Positions 12,700 through 24,497 are shown, counted from the first letter of the stretch. The stretch is DNA of 64,000 bases from Bryoerythrophyllum caledonicum (GCA_963971425.1 OZ020519.1:23104786-23168785); one strand, 5' to 3'. The notes: generated from the letters alone by a model not told the origin. Numbers and translations are program-made.

Positions 12700-13190
12700 T
12701 TAACTCTTACGCGTCAGTCAAAAAACGTATATACATGCACGTATTATACTTTATAGAATATATAAAATGTATTAAAGTTTAGCAAGACTTACAGCTTTGG
12801 ATTGACAATTCTTCAACTAACATCTTTCTTTAGGAAATGAAAGACCAAATTTCATTTTGGAGGTCATTTCAATATCTCAACCTTATCATCTTCAAATACA
12901 ACATCATACATGTAGAATACTATGGCCACGAGTGGCACCTTTTGACTTTTAAGGGTTAAACGTCAATTGGTAATTGTATATATATAGGCACATATTTACT
13001 TTGTAAAATACAAAAATTGTACTAAAGTTTAGCAATACTTACACCTTTGGATTGACAAATTTTCAACTAACATGTTTCATTTGGAGGTCATTTCCATATT
13101 TTAACCTTAATATGTTCAAAGAAGCCACTGTAAATGTAGATTACTATGGCCACCGGCGGTACTCCCTAACATTTAAGGATTTATGCCTAA
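12700..13190 (+). repeat. Two adjacent family-2 TTAA MITEs
   Basis: The first copy spans 12,700-12,959 (ttaactcttacgcgtcagtc ... gacttttaagggttaa). The second starts at that same TTAA and runs to about 13,190. Shared interior blocks are 'gtatatatac', 'aagtttagcaa', 'cttacacctttggattgac', 'tttggaggtcatttc' and 'tatggccac'. Other copies lie at 26.2, 33.0 and 56.7-57.3 kb. Confidence 0.7.
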
Positions 13191-13400
13191 GTGGACCATG
13201 AGGCATTGTAAGAATCTACAAGGTTAATAGATTACGCACCAATTGGAGGTCAGAAAGATGCGTTGGAAAACTATCTTGGAGCTCCAAATGCGTTCTAAAT
13301 ATCGCATTGGCAACGACCAATTGTGGTGAAAAATACAACACCAAAAAAAACAGAAATCGATCTTGCCACGGCCTCATAGGAGTTAAAGGATTCAATTGGG
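13187..13400 (+). repeat. Family-3 MITE, partial
   Basis: It matches the copies at 25,845-26,120 and 53,554-53,842 through 'aagtggaccatgaggcatt', 'gatgcgttggaaa' and 'ggcctcataggagttaaa'. The left end is degenerate. Confidence 0.55.
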
Positions 13401-13599
13401 GCAAATCCCACCTGTTCTATGTAACTCCTATTCCTTTTCTCATTCAATTGGGATGGAATAGGGATGGTACGAATAGCGGACCTATGTGGACTTCCCATAT
13501 AGCTTGGAAATGGGCTGGAGAAGGTGAGATCACCAAGCTCCTCGGATAACCTTCTGGCTATCCACAGGATATTTAATTGATAGGATAGTGAAGATGCTT

Positions 13600-14254
13600 T
13601 GATATTGGTGCTCTACTAAGATAAATCCCGTATTATATAGAAGTCTTCAATCTTGTAGTCAATATTGTGTTGCTTTCTTCTTGCTACTAGTTCATATCTA
13701 TCCGGGTTGTACTAAAAGAATAATCAAGAAGATTATTACAAGGTTTTGGAACTACTTATGGAGTGGAATAGCTTTCCCACCAGAGCTAGGGTGCCTTCGG
13801 GATTTGTTGCATGCTGAGGAATGCTAGAGGCATTGATTTAGTTGACATGTGTGATGCTCCAATGGCACTTTTAGGCACGTGGATGATTGAAGCTTGTACG
13901 TCTAACAACTCCAATTTCAATACCCTCCTAAAATTCAAGCTTCAGAGATTCTGACCACGCACCAATGACTTGTGGGAGCTTGATAAGGAATACTTCATGC
14001 TTAAAGAGCACAAAAGTTTCACCAATTCCAAGACTTGGCAGGGCACCTTTAATGCATGGGCCAAGCTTGTCAAACTGCCAGAGAGTTTTCCAACTTCATA
14101 GTGCTAGAATGAGAAGATTTAGAGACATCTAAATGACCAATGAAGCCATTTAAGCTAACGAAGTTGTTGCCATGTTTATGACAAGGAAAAAAGGCTTGAA
14201 TTGAGGTGTGTCTCTTTCATTGACGCCAGGCCACAAGAGGCTGTTAAGCATGGC
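13600..14254 (+). pseudogene. LINE-like ORF2 C-terminal remnant, 5' part
   Basis: A broken frame reads a basic helix ending FWNYLWSG. After a frame change it reads RGIDLVDMCDAPMALLGTWM. In plant LINE ORF2 proteins the region after the reverse transcriptase has this order: a helix with W.FLW(G/S)G, then a GGLG-(I/L)-like segment and an ALLGKW-like segment. The polymerase motifs themselves are not present. The sequence is interrupted at 14,255 by the chromovirus and appears to resume at 19,437 and 21,222. Frame shifts and stops show it is dead. The assignment rests on a pattern from memory. Confidence 0.45.
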
Positions 14255-14259
14255 AAATA

Positions 14260-14452
14260 TGTTATGAACTAGTTCATACAACCCGACTAGTGACGGATAA
14301 CATTGTTAGGATTAGTAGTGGTTTTCCTACCTTTAAGAACCATGAGGGAGTTTTGTCCCTCATGCGTTATTTTATTAAATGCAAGATGACTTTTTTTTTG
14401 CAACTGGCATTTGTCCATGATGATTGTTTTCTTCAATTATCGATCCATGACA
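14260..14452 (+). repeat. 5' LTR of chromovirus
   Basis: 193 bp, TG...CA, clearly homologous to the 3' LTR but diverged at numerous positions. Confidence 0.9.
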
Positions 14453-15260
14453 TAATAATGCACCAACAAGATAGAGTTGTATTGGATAAGTTACTAGAAT
14501 GATATAATATATATGTAACGGAGGAAAGGATAAGTATTGGGAGTGAAGACCAAGTGGTACAATGAATTTAGTGGAGCAGACACAGCCTATCAGTGTTGAT
14601 TGAGGAGATTTCATTTTAATGTAGCACCGATGCTAGGATTAAAGCAAGAACCAATGCACCCTGTGCAAACTACTTTATTGAATATGAGTGGATCTATATA
14701 ATATGGCAAAATGGCAATATGAATGGATTCATATAAATATTCATTATTGAATTAAACACGTCATGACAAATCAATGAATTATGCCACATACTGTTATGTT
14801 TTGAATCTGCAATAGTCACAAATCATGCACACCGATGGCTTTCTTTTTATGCAATTGACATGATTAGTGGATGCTTTGAGCCGTACATATATAATTTAAA
14901 AAAAATTGAGCAAGCGGTAGGAGATTTCAAATGCTGACTCGTACAAAAACTCACAGAACAAAGTTCCTACAACATTGTTGGAAGCCAGAATATGAAACAA
15001 CCAATTAAATTGCATTGATCGTTGGGATTTCATGAGAGACTATTATCAAGAATGGACTGCAAGGATCTGATGAGTCTTTGACTGTCAATGAGCGGAGCAA
15101 CATGAAGTGATTAGCGGCTGACCCCAAGGCATGAATTGATTCAATGGATCAAGAGGCTAGAGCGAGTGGAGATAGAGGAGTGTGGTGGCTCTAGAAGGTG
15201 TTGGGCCGGAATGGGCATCCTTCAGACTGCAAAAAGACTTGAATACCAACATGATGCAGA

Positions 15261-16090
15261 TGTTGGGTTTGCAGAGAGTTAGGTCATATAAGAGAAAAAT
15301 GTCCCACAAATCCATCCAAGCCTCTGTCAATAGCAGCTGCAGAGTTTAGGCCCTAGGAAAAAGGCGTGGACAGAGACCGAATGGAGGGGTTCAATACCGT
15401 GTCAAGAGTACAATTGAGAGTGTTGTTGCTTTGATGTTGAGGGACAGGAAAATCAAAGCAAGTGGAGGTGAACAATTGAGAAACTGGCCAAGCCAATCAA
15501 CGCGATCCTTGAGTTCCAAGAAAAACGAGGAATTTGGATCACATTATTTGCATGCCATGATTGATTTAGGGGCCCATCTTACCTTGGAGGCCAAAACTAA
15601 CTCCTTTGCAACCCATGCATTGGTGGACTTGGGAGCATTGGGAGTATTTATGCATTCAGAGTTTGCCGCACAATGCCATGCTAGGTTACAACCTAAGTCG
15701 GTGCCTTGAGTAGTAAGAGTGGTTGATGGGATAGTGATGAATTTCGGCCTAATTACGCATGAGGCTACGGTGGAGCTCGTCATTGGAGACCATCATGAGA
15801 TATTAGTGGTAGATATCACAAACACGAGGCGATATCAATGCATCTTGGGCCATGATCCCATGATTTGTTGGTCAAAGAAGAGTGTCATATTTGATTCTTC
15901 CTACTGCCATGAGAATTGCAGAGGCCATAAAGGATTTCTTCAAGAAAAAAGAATTGCAATTGACACTGATAATGGTGGGGTGGTCAATTATACTGAGGTG
16001 GGATTAGAATTTAATAGCTCTAGAAATCTGGAGCAGGAGAAAATTGCAGAGGCTGTGGAATACGATCTCAATACTGGATTTAAAGATTAG
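15261..16090 (+). pseudogene. Chromovirus gag zinc knuckle and protease
   Basis: A CCHC zinc knuckle (C-X2-C-X4-H-X4-C; CWVCRELGHIREKC) is encoded at 15,261-15,302, the nucleocapsid motif of gag. The aspartic protease follows in two frames (15,544-15,709 and 15,719-16,090). The active-site motif reads ALVDLGALG at about 15,618-15,644, where the family has D-S/T-G-A: Ser has become Leu, consistent with a TCG to TTG change. The segment YQCILGHDPM near 15,835-15,860 corresponds to the protease's ILG(M/H) motif. The altered catalytic motif and the stops mean it is not functional. Confidence 0.75.
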
Positions 16091-16554
16091 ATACAAAAGG
16101 ACGGGAAGGAAGTTGTGGACCGTGGCTCACTGCTACAGAAATTGGCGAGGACCAGGAACCGGATTTGTACTGGTGAAACCAATGAATCAACTTTCTTGGG
16201 AATTATTGCACCCAAGCATGCTCTTGTATCAGTTGCTCTTTTTGACGGTCCACTAAGGAGGCTGAATCTACCCACTAGAGATTTCAGAGTGTGCTAGTGG
16301 AGTTGATGCCACCAGACCTACGGATACATCCATTCCAAAATAGTGTAATGACTTACAAGGGGCTTTTAGCAAAGAGGCACCAAATGAATTGCCTAACCAC
16401 AACATCTTAGATATGAAGATTGAATTTGAGGAAGGACATGAGCGGCTTAAGGCAAATGTCACGAATGGAATTTGAAGTGCTCCATAAATATTTGGAAGAA
16501 AATTTAGTAATGGGGTGAGTTCAAAGGTCCAAGTCTCTAGTTTCAGCACGAGTT

Positions 16555-17022
16555 GTGTTTGCACAAAAAAATAATGGTTCCATCAGGATTTGTGTTTTTC
16601 ATAATCTTATAAAAGTCACAGTATGGAACTGTTATGCCTTACCTCTCATTCTAGAGCTCATTGATCAGTTGGTGGAGGCCACAATATTCACCAAGCTTGA
16701 TGTATGGCAAGCTTATCATAGAGTGCGTATGGCACCAAGCCACAAGTTTAAAACGGCCTTCAAGACTAGGTACAATCTCTTCGAATATTTGGTGATGCCT
16801 TTTGGGGTCACAAATGCACCGGCTCAATTTCAATCTCATATACAAAATATTTTTAGTGATCTTTTAGATATTTCAGTGGTAATATACTTGGATGATATTC
16901 TTATATTCTCTAAGAATTTGGATGAACACCGACAAGTGGTACGGAAAGTGTTACGGCAATTGCAAAAATATTATGGGCTATATGCCAAAGAATCAAAATG
17001 TGAGTTCATTGCCACACCATGA
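16555..17022 (+). pseudogene. Chromovirus reverse transcriptase fragment
   Basis: An open frame of about 155 codons covers the core polymerase domain. IFTKLDVWQAYHRVRM carries the first catalytic Asp. FEYLVMPFGVTNAPAQFQ is the conserved fingers/palm motif. VIYLDDILIFSK carries the YLDD active site (16,885-16,896). The spacing is that of Ty3/gypsy reverse transcriptases. The frame ends early and is preceded by out-of-frame gag-pol sequence, so only part of the enzyme is readable. Confidence 0.9.
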
Positions 17023-17029
17023 AATTTTT

Positions 17030-17677
17030 TAAGATGATTGTTTCTTTGAAAGGGCTATTGATGTGCCAGGATAAGGTTCAAACTATTCAAGAATGGCATG
17101 TTCCAAAAACGGAGAAAGAAGTTCAATCCTTTCTTGGGGTCACAAATTCTTACCACTGATTTGTATGTGACTATTCAAAGATTGCAATGCCATTTGCAAA
17201 TTTGACACGGAAAGATCAGTCATTTGTATGGGTGCCACAAACAAACTTGGCATTTAATGAGCTTAGATTAGAATTTCTCCAAGCACCAGTGTTGATCCAT
17301 CCCAACCTTTAACGACCTTTTATAGTAAAGACAGATGCTTCTGACATGGCGGCCAGGGGAATTCTTTCACAATGTGGAGAAGACGGGCAATTGCATCCGT
17401 GTGCATTTTGTAGTTCCAAAATGTTGTCTGCGGAACATTTATGACAAAGAACTCTTGAGCGTGGTTTTGGCCTTTGAGGATTGGCACATCTATCCTTGAA
17501 ATTTCTTATCATAAAAACCTTGGAGTATTTTCTCACCACCAAGCAGCTCAATTGACGACAAGCCAGGTGGTCGGAATTCTTTTCAGTGTTTAATTTTGAT
17601 ATTCAACATCGGCCAGATTATTTCAAAGGAAAGGATAGATGCTCTTTCAAAAAGGGTAGATCTTATAGAGGGCCACA
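17030..17677 (+). pseudogene. Chromovirus thumb and RNase H remnant
   Basis: After the polymerase core the plus strand shows, in shifting frames, pieces of the connection and RNase H regions. The clearest is [12 protein letters not shown] near 17,318-17,352, the first RNase H aspartate motif (TDAS). Several stops interrupt it. Confidence 0.65.
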
Positions 17678-18664
17678 GTGAAGGACAACGACCTTTTCTT
17701 TTACTTTGCAGCGCTAGGGTTGTGCAAACCAGTATGGACCGATGCTTACATTCTTGAATGCCTAAAGGTGGCTATTATAGAGGACTCTACGTTGGCACTG
17801 ATACTTGCATTTTTAAATAAAGACTTGCACAAAATCCGAGCGGATATCCGCTATAGATTACAAAGGTATACTTTTATGGAAGGGATATTCAAATTCAAAG
17901 ATAAGATATATGTTCCAGGTGATGAGGATCGTTGGCGGCAGATTTTGCGATTGAGATATATTGCCCCCGCAAGGAGACACTAGGGATGAGCAAAGACGTT
18001 GGAATTGGTGACAATAATTTTTTATTGGCCAACTCTTCGCTAATACGTTCATTGTTACGTAGATGGATGTGATATTTGCCAACAATCAAAACCTACCCAT
18101 CATGTGAGACATGGACTCATGCAACCAACCAATTCCAGTAGCGCATGCACCATGTAAAAGAATTTCTACTGACTTCATTGTCAAGTTACCAAATAGCAAA
18201 GGTTATGACTTTATTCTGGTGGTGGTGGATAAGATTACAAAGTTGGGCCACTTCATCCCCACATACAAAACAATTCTAAGGAAACTACTTCATTATATTT
18301 GCATCATGTTTGGAAGCTCCATGGTACACCGGATGAGGTTATATTAGATAGAGGCTCAATGTTTGTATCAAAATTAATGAAAAGATTATGCGAACTTCTT
18401 TGAATCCAACCATCAACAACTTTTCATCCTCAAACAGACGGGAAAATGAAGAGACTAAATCAAGTTTTAGAACAATTTATCATAATGTTCACCACAAAAT
18501 GCCAAGATGATCGGGTGGATCTTCTATCCCTTGCTGAATTTGCCTATAACAATGCATCTCATGTAGCAACCGGATTTCCCCTTTCTTTTTGCGACATATG
18601 GATACCATCCACCATTTTCTTTTACAACACCAACTACATCCACAGTTCTAAGAGCAGAAGATAG
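17678..18664 (+). pseudogene. Chromovirus integrase remnant
   Basis: The N-terminal zinc-binding part lies at 17,678-18,110, with CDICQQSK readable near 18,070-18,093. The catalytic core begins around 18,155 with RISTDFIVKLP (first Asp) and DFILVVVDKITKLGHFIP. Further on, WVDLL-like and LAEFAYNNASH motifs (18,520-18,560) match the end of the core. The frame changes several times. Confidence 0.8.
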
Positions 18665-18932
18665 AGTGCAGCATTTACAACAAATTCATGAAGAAGTAAA
18701 AACAATGATTTCAATTGCAGGTGAACAAGCTAAACAAAGCTATGACAAAAGAGTGCAACTACAACCAACGTCCCAAATCGGTGACCATGTCCTTCTTCGC
18801 CATGACAATATTGCCACAACGGATCCATCACGAAAGTTGACCCCTATATTCTTGGAACCATATTCGGTTATATCTAAAATCTCATATTTGGTCTACCGTC
18901 TAAGGCTTCCAAATACACTTTGAATCCATGAT

Positions 18933-19250
18933 GTGTTCCATGTATGCCTCCTGAAAAATTACCACCAAGATACCATTACCGACATACGAAAAGCACCACC
19001 TCCACCAGTTGTTACTCCAAAAGGGGATATTAAGTGGGAGGTTCACAAAGTGCTTGATTCAAGACTTATTAGTCGCTGGAAAAAACTAGAGTACCTAGTT
19101 TCACGGGAAGGTTACGGACTAGAAGAGAATTCTTGGGAACCGGCTGCACATTTAGAGAATGCACCTGATGCAGTTGCAACTTTTCAGAGACTTCATCCTC
19201 AGGCGCCCACAAGGAAATCTAATCGAGAGGGGGATAATGTTATGAACTAG
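18933..19250 (+). pseudogene. Chromovirus integrase C-terminus with chromodomain
   Basis: The frame begins with HVCLLKNYH, the end of the integrase C-terminal domain. After a proline-rich linker comes a chromodomain at about 19,030-19,200: WEVHKVLDSR, then KLEYLVSREGYGLEENSWEP, then HLENAPDAV. Chromodomains guide integration toward marked chromatin. 'GYG.EENSWEP' is the form I associate with Tcn1-like and fungal chromoviruses rather than the CRM/Tekay/Reina groups of seed plants. Part of the usual KWKG motif is degraded (SREG). Confidence 0.85.
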
Positions 19251-19431
19251 TTCATACAGCCGGACTAGTGACGGTTATTACGGTTAGAGTTAGTAGTCGG
19301 TTTTCTACCTTTAAGAACCATGAGGGAGCTTTGTCATTCATGCATTATTTTGTTAAATGCAAGATGACTTATTTATATGCAATTGGTATTTTTCCATGAT
19401 GATTGCTCTCTTCGATTATCGATCCATGACA
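19239..19431 (+). repeat. 3' LTR of chromovirus
   Basis: 193 bp, preceded by a purine-rich tract and followed by the target duplication AAATA. Confidence 0.9.
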
Positions 19432-19638
19432 AAATAGTTAGATATCATTGATACCTCTATGACCCTTGGCCTTAAGTGGTTGGCAATGCATCACAGAAGG
19501 TGGGCCCAAGTCAGCCTAACTCCTCCTAGGTTTAATGCATGCCTCCTAGGATGGTTATGTATTCGGTGTTGCCCAAGTCTCATGTTTTGCTTTTCTAAGC
19601 CCTAGAGATGAGGGTGTTACTATTTCTGGATGTGTATA

Positions 19639-21219
19639 CAGTCTAACCTTGTTAATATCACACCCTCCGTTTCACCCAAAAGTGTGATATAATCAAGGTG
19701 TGACAATTTTGACACACAAGTTGGAATACCAAATGTGTGGCAATTTTAGGCAAAATGTGATATTATAAAAAAAATCCAAAAAAATCCAAAAAAAAGTTAG
19801 AAAATTAAATAAAACAACAAACTATCATACACTTGGTTTTCCAACTTGAATAAATCACCAACTTAGATGCCATAACTCACAAAAACCAAAGAAATGAATC
19901 ACTTTTAGTTAGTGACATCCATATTAGGACATAACAAGCTAGTAAATTCATTGAGACCTAACATAAATTATTTATCTCACCTCATGTGAAATAATCATTG
20001 AGACATAGCAGGTGACAAGGTGTACCGTATATAAATTATGTTAGGTCTGAGGTTTAGCACTCGCTCCTCTAGCAAGTCTCAATTATAAAAATATGGTACA
20101 CTCTGGAAGGAGCGGCTTCTTCTTCATCTGAATTTTTGTTTGTTAAAACTCTGTAGGAAATTCCGGATCAGAGCCTAAGCCAACAACGCATATAATTCTT
20201 CATGGTGACCCACCGCTCAGGCCCATTTCTACCTCAAAGGCCTTCATAGCAATCCACAATCACAACCCGAGCTAATCAATCCACCACTGCAGTACTGTAC
20301 CACCCTAAAGATCACACATGATTCCTACACCTAGTAACAATTTGTTAGCAATTTACAAATTCAGGGGCCGTTGTAGTACCAGGAAAAAATCGCTACTCCC
20401 ACATGAGCTGAATTGTAACTCAAGTCGTTGGGGGTGTGCAGCACGTCGCTGCAGCAAATGGGTCGCTGCTTTGTTTCGGAAAACCAACAATCGGTTCGCA
20501 GTGATCCAGGGGCTTTACAACAAAGGCACCTCAGAAACCAGACAAAAGAAGGTTCTGGATTCTCTGAAGAAAGACATCTGCAGGTCCCAAAATGACATTG
20601 AGATTTACTCTGATTGCTACGCGTTGCCAGAAGCCATGATTGAGATGATGATTCAACCCAACGACTTGCGACCTACGACCCAACGACTTGATCGCATCCT
20701 CCACACTCCAAGGACCTGCAACCCAACCTGCGGACTTATCACGACCCCACCTTTACAATCCGGCACAGCTTGCACATACCCTCGGGACAATGCCACCGCA
20801 AGGAAACTCTCAGGAAAACGGCCGCCGCAAGGAAACCCTCATATTCTCCAGAGTCATGCTGGCTCGAGCTCGAAACCCTCACACTTCCCAGAACTCTCGT
20901 CCTCACCAATATCTATGATTTGCCCACATTTTTCATCCACAAATCACCCTCACTTGTACATACAGTACAACATTCTGACGAGATAGGACATCATCTATGC
21001 TTATTCATCCATCCATTTTTTTATATTATCACACTTACACTACAGATTTTGAAAAAAAAATGTGATATTATCAAGGGTGATAGTGATATTAACAAGGGAG
21101 TTTTACACTACGAAAATCCGTTTCAAGGTTTTGGGTGACAATATCAAGGTGTTCTATTAACAAGTGTGATATTATCAAGGTGTTCTATTAACAAGTGTGA
21201 TATTATCAAGGTTAGACTG
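19639..21219. mobile_element. pogo/mariner-like TIR element, 1.58 kb
   Basis: The ends are CAGTCTAACCTTGTTAATAT on the left and the inverse of CAGTCTAACCTTGATAATAT on the right, with TA on each side (19,637-19,638 and 21,220-21,221). The inverted repeats match over about 25 bp with one mismatch. CAGT...ACTG ends and a TA target fit the Tc1/mariner-pogo superfamily; plant pogo-like TIRs also start CAGT. The subterminal motif 'tgtgatattatcaagg' recurs several times near the right end. The centre (20,150-20,960) is GC-richer with a 222-codon ORF but no visible DDE transposase, so the element is probably non-autonomous. Confidence 0.75.
20318..20986 (+). CDS. Unrecognised 222-aa ORF inside the pogo-like element
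   Basis: The longest ORF in the element. The N-terminal half is basic with a charged helical stretch (TSETRQKKVLDSLKKDICRS). The C-terminal half is rich in Pro, Ser and Thr. No transposase catalytic motif, DNA-binding domain or membrane segment is evident. Its GC content exceeds that of the element's ends, so it may be captured host sequence or a decayed transposase exon. A chance ORF cannot be excluded. Confidence 0.25.
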   Translation: MIPTPSNNLLAIYKFRGRCSTRKKSLLPHELNCNSSRWGCAARRCSKWVAALFRKTNNRFAVIQGLYNKGTSETRQKKVLDSLKKDICRSQNDIEIYSDCYALPEAMIEMMIQPNDLRPTTQRLDRILHTPRTCNPTCGLITTPPLQSGTACTYPRDNATARKLSGKRPPQGNPHILQSHAGSSSKPSHFPELSSSPISMICPHFSSTNHPHLYIQYNILTR

Positions 21220-21221
21220 TA

Positions 21222-22010
21222 GAGAGCTAAATTTGTTACTATTAAAAGGAATAGTGCCTTTACAAAGAACTCTGAGGCAAATATGAACAAGTTTGTCCTA
21301 CTCTACTACAATAAGGTCATGGACCTCAACTGGAACCCCGCTAAATTTTTATGGCCTGGTAGAATTCCCTTTCTAAACTACACCACTAAGTTGGGAATGA
21401 AGCTCCTTGCTTCCTACAAAGCACCTTTCGACTTGGCCAATATGAAGCAGAACAATATAATATTGGCTTAGTTTAGCATTAATTGGAAGGATATTTGGAG
21501 GCTTGATTTTAGTGGTTTATATGGCACAAAGCAGTACTCGCAAATGAGTGTGGAGCCAAAACCGCTTGTGGTGTTCAGATTGAGTGCATGGTTTGCTCTA
21601 TTGGTGTTGACCAAACGGTCCTCTATCGTTTCTAGTTTTGCTCTGAAGCTCAAGAGACATGGAGATCCGCCTTCAAAATCCTCCATAGCCCTATTGGAAG
21701 TGTCAACAACTTTCATTGACCTCTGCCATGAAAGTTGTCTCACCGGAGGACATCTGATGACAATTGTCTCACCATTGGCATTTGTTCAAAAAAATTGCTC
21801 TTTGGATCATCTAGATAGAAAGACTGATGCGGTATTTAACACATTATGTTTGGACTTCATCCAAAAGAGAGTCAAAGTGCTATGTGGGAGACCATCACTG
21901 ACTATGGTAGAGTTGCGTAACAATCCATCCTCTTTAAGGCTAAAGATCCAATTGCAAGTGTCTCTGGTCTTCTCAATAAGTTTGATTTGTGGTGGACTTT
22001 GAAAGTAATG
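21222..22010 (+). pseudogene. LINE-like remnant, 3' part
   Basis: Two frames (21,283-21,471 and 21,544-22,002) carry protein-like sequence such as NKVMDLNWNPAKFLWPG. If the chromovirus and the pogo-like element are removed, this continues the LINE-like stretch of 13,600-14,254 via 19,437-19,636. No catalytic domain is present, and the link between the pieces is inferred from order and orientation. Confidence 0.35.
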
Positions 22011-22029
22011 TTTTGTTCTAGGGATGGTC

Positions 22030-22822
22030 TTAATCCCAAAAAATCACAATATTTCAAAAAAATTGACCGCACAGATTGAAAGATTATAGTGTTTGAAGTC
22101 AAGATAATGGTTCATTTTCTTCCCTGCGTTGAGTGGATCAACAAACTTTGACTTCCCTTGGTATCAAATTTTTGCACTACACAAGGTCTAAATCTTTTAC
22201 CATTGTGTTAAACATAATGTTAGTTCCCTATACATCAATTTTTAGAGGTAGGAAAGGGCTGTAGCATATTCAAAACAGGTGTGCAAGGAGTGGAGGTTCA
22301 AAAATTGTCATTTCAAGTTTCATTCTTTTGTGAACTTAATACGTATTAGAATGATAATCCAAACGGTCAATAAGAAGGTTCTCACCAAATATTGTTGTTG
22401 GACAAATAAAAAGTGAAAAATATGAAGACCTCGAGGTTTTATGTTGAAATGAAGAAGTTTTTTTCCCCGCTTGCCCGAAATGTGTAAAATTGTTTGAACT
22501 GAGTTTAAATCTTTTTTTACACTAAAGACAAGATTTTCTTTTGACATCTTCAAAGAAGGTAATACTCTTTATGTGTATGAATATTCTCAATGTCAATAGA
22601 AACTTCTAGCAAAATTTTGGAGATGCCCGGAGTCCCCATTTTTAACTACCAATGGTACTAACTTTCAAACCATGAGTCCAAAAACAACAACAAAAACTCC
22701 ATGAAGCTCTTATCAAGGAAAATCTAGTGTAAACATTTCTATACATACATATATTCTAATTTTAGGAACCTTCCATAATGAAAATCGTCCCTCCAAGGCA
22801 CACTTGATCCTTTAGGGGTTAA
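22030..22822 (+). mobile_element. Family-1 TTAA element (copy E), 5' truncated
   Basis: It follows the family from 'gaccgcacagattgaaag' to the right end (cttgatcctttaggggttaa). The first 100 bp or so is lost. Confidence 0.75.
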
Positions 22823-23547
22823 GACCTCCTGGAAGCAAGACCTTTGGTAGTTTCTTTTTCTCGTACCTCAGGAAAATGTATGTTTTTTCATGTGCAATGA
22901 ATTCTTGGTAAAAAAGAATAACAAAATCATAAATCACCACCACCGTATTATATACAACCTCCCTTCATTTCCCCTCATAAATTTGTGTCTTCTGATATGT
23001 AGCCTGAAAAGCCTTGTCACCTGAGGCAACATTTCTATTACATTTTACATTGCACCAACCATAAACTTCATCGCATAGGGAATTTGGGATGCTACAAGCA
23101 CTAAGGACAAAGGGCATTAATGTGTTTGGCTAGAGCCTGCGGCTTCCAAGCTTCTGAAAGTTACTAAGGTAAGCCCCCCTAAAACCGACAAGTAAAGGAA
23201 TTTGCATATATATATATAGAGGAGATGATTATACTATTATTTTTCAGTGATAGCCAATAGAATTACATTTCCAACCCAAGTGATTTCATATTTTTTCAAT
23301 GAAAACTGAATTAGTTATGAATTTTCAAACTATGCAGCCATGTTTAGTGGGTGGCGAGCAGTAGGTACCTCCCATAACCAACGACCAAAAGTAAGGGTCT
23401 TGACTAATAGCAAACCTCCATTTGGAGCTCAGTTGGTGGTAATGGGATGGAAAAGGGTTGGATATACCCCAATTTTATAGGCGTTGGCCATGGGTTTTTG
23501 CTGGTTATGGGGAGGCTTACCTCATGTGGCATCAGAATACTTGGTGT
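22823..23547. other. AT-rich spacer
   Basis: No gene or recognisable element; a short TA run lies near 23,205-23,219. Confidence 0.4.
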
Positions 23548-24497
23548 CTAAACCGTTAAGGCCCAAGAGCCCCCTCGAGGAACTCTAAGAACTTGGGCAA
23601 GTTCCTATAGTGTCAATTTATAACTTTTTTTTTAATTTTTTTTTTATTGTGAACGGACATTACTAAAAGCTTCGTGTGCATACAATTTTTTTTTATATCT
23701 GGCATTCAATGCAAAAGTTATAGGGTTTTGAATTTTTAAAGGGGAGAGCAAGCACATCGGGCAACTCCAAAATCTTTTGATAGAATACTCAATCAAATGT
23801 GAGGTTTTCAATAATGGGAAGTAATATTATTTTCTTTCATATTGTCAAAAAGAATCTTGTCTTTAGTGGAAAATAACACATTAATCCAAGTCAAACATTT
23901 TCATACATTGTCACAAATTGTCAAGCAAGGTACTAATAAAATTTCAACTTTTCCACATAAAATTCAAAGATCTTCACATTTTATAATTTTTATTTTTTCT
24001 TCTACAAGATGTGTTGTAACCCTTCTTATCGACCGTTTGGATTTTCATTCTGAAACATGTTTAGTTCACCAAAAAATAAAACGTAAATTGATAAGTTTTG
24101 AACCCCCACTCCTTGCACAATTATTTTGAATATGTTACACCCTTTTTCTACCTCTAAAAATTGGCGTACGAGGAACTAACTTCATGCTTAACAAGATGGT
24201 AAAGAATCTAGACCTTGTGTAGTGCAAAAATTTCGAACCAAGTGAAGTCAAAGTTTGTTGATCCACTCAAGGCAGGGAAGAAAATGAACCATTTTCTCTA
24301 CTTCACACTAAAATCTTTCAATTTGTGCGGTAAAAGTTTACGAAATTTTGTGAGGACGTTACTTAGTGAGCTTTAATTTAGATCCTACAATTAGGTGTAG
24401 TAATAAAAGACTTTGTTTCCCTCTTTACTCAGTGCACTAGAACGAGCAATTTTGAAGTGTTTTCGGTGTGAAAATGCCTTGGGCCTTCAGGGGTTAG
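23548..24497 (-). mobile_element. Family-1 TTAA element (copy D), full length
   Basis: An inverted copy running from 'ctaaaccgttaaggcccaag' to 'cttgggccttcaggggttag'. Both termini and the whole interior are recognisable. The 95-codon ORF inside is part of the non-coding repeat. Confidence 0.85.

Larger units (their letters stand above)
14260..19431 (+). mobile_element. Ty3/gypsy chromovirus, structurally complete
   Basis: Two 193-bp direct repeats (14,260-14,452 and 19,239-19,431) begin TGTTATGAAC and end CATGACA. They are flanked by the 5-bp duplication AAATA at 14,255-14,259 and 19,432-19,436. A purine tract (cgagagggggataa) precedes the 3' LTR. Inside, in order, are a zinc knuckle, an aspartic protease, reverse transcriptase, an RNase H segment, integrase and a C-terminal chromodomain, the Ty3/gypsy gene order. 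Many stops and frame changes make it inactive. The two LTRs differ at many sites, so the insertion is not recent. No typical tRNA-complementary primer site was recognised after the 5' LTR. Confidence 0.92.

Noticed and set aside
23842..24129. 95-codon ORF
   Set aside because: It lies wholly inside the non-coding family-1 repeat; equivalent frames are broken in the other copies.
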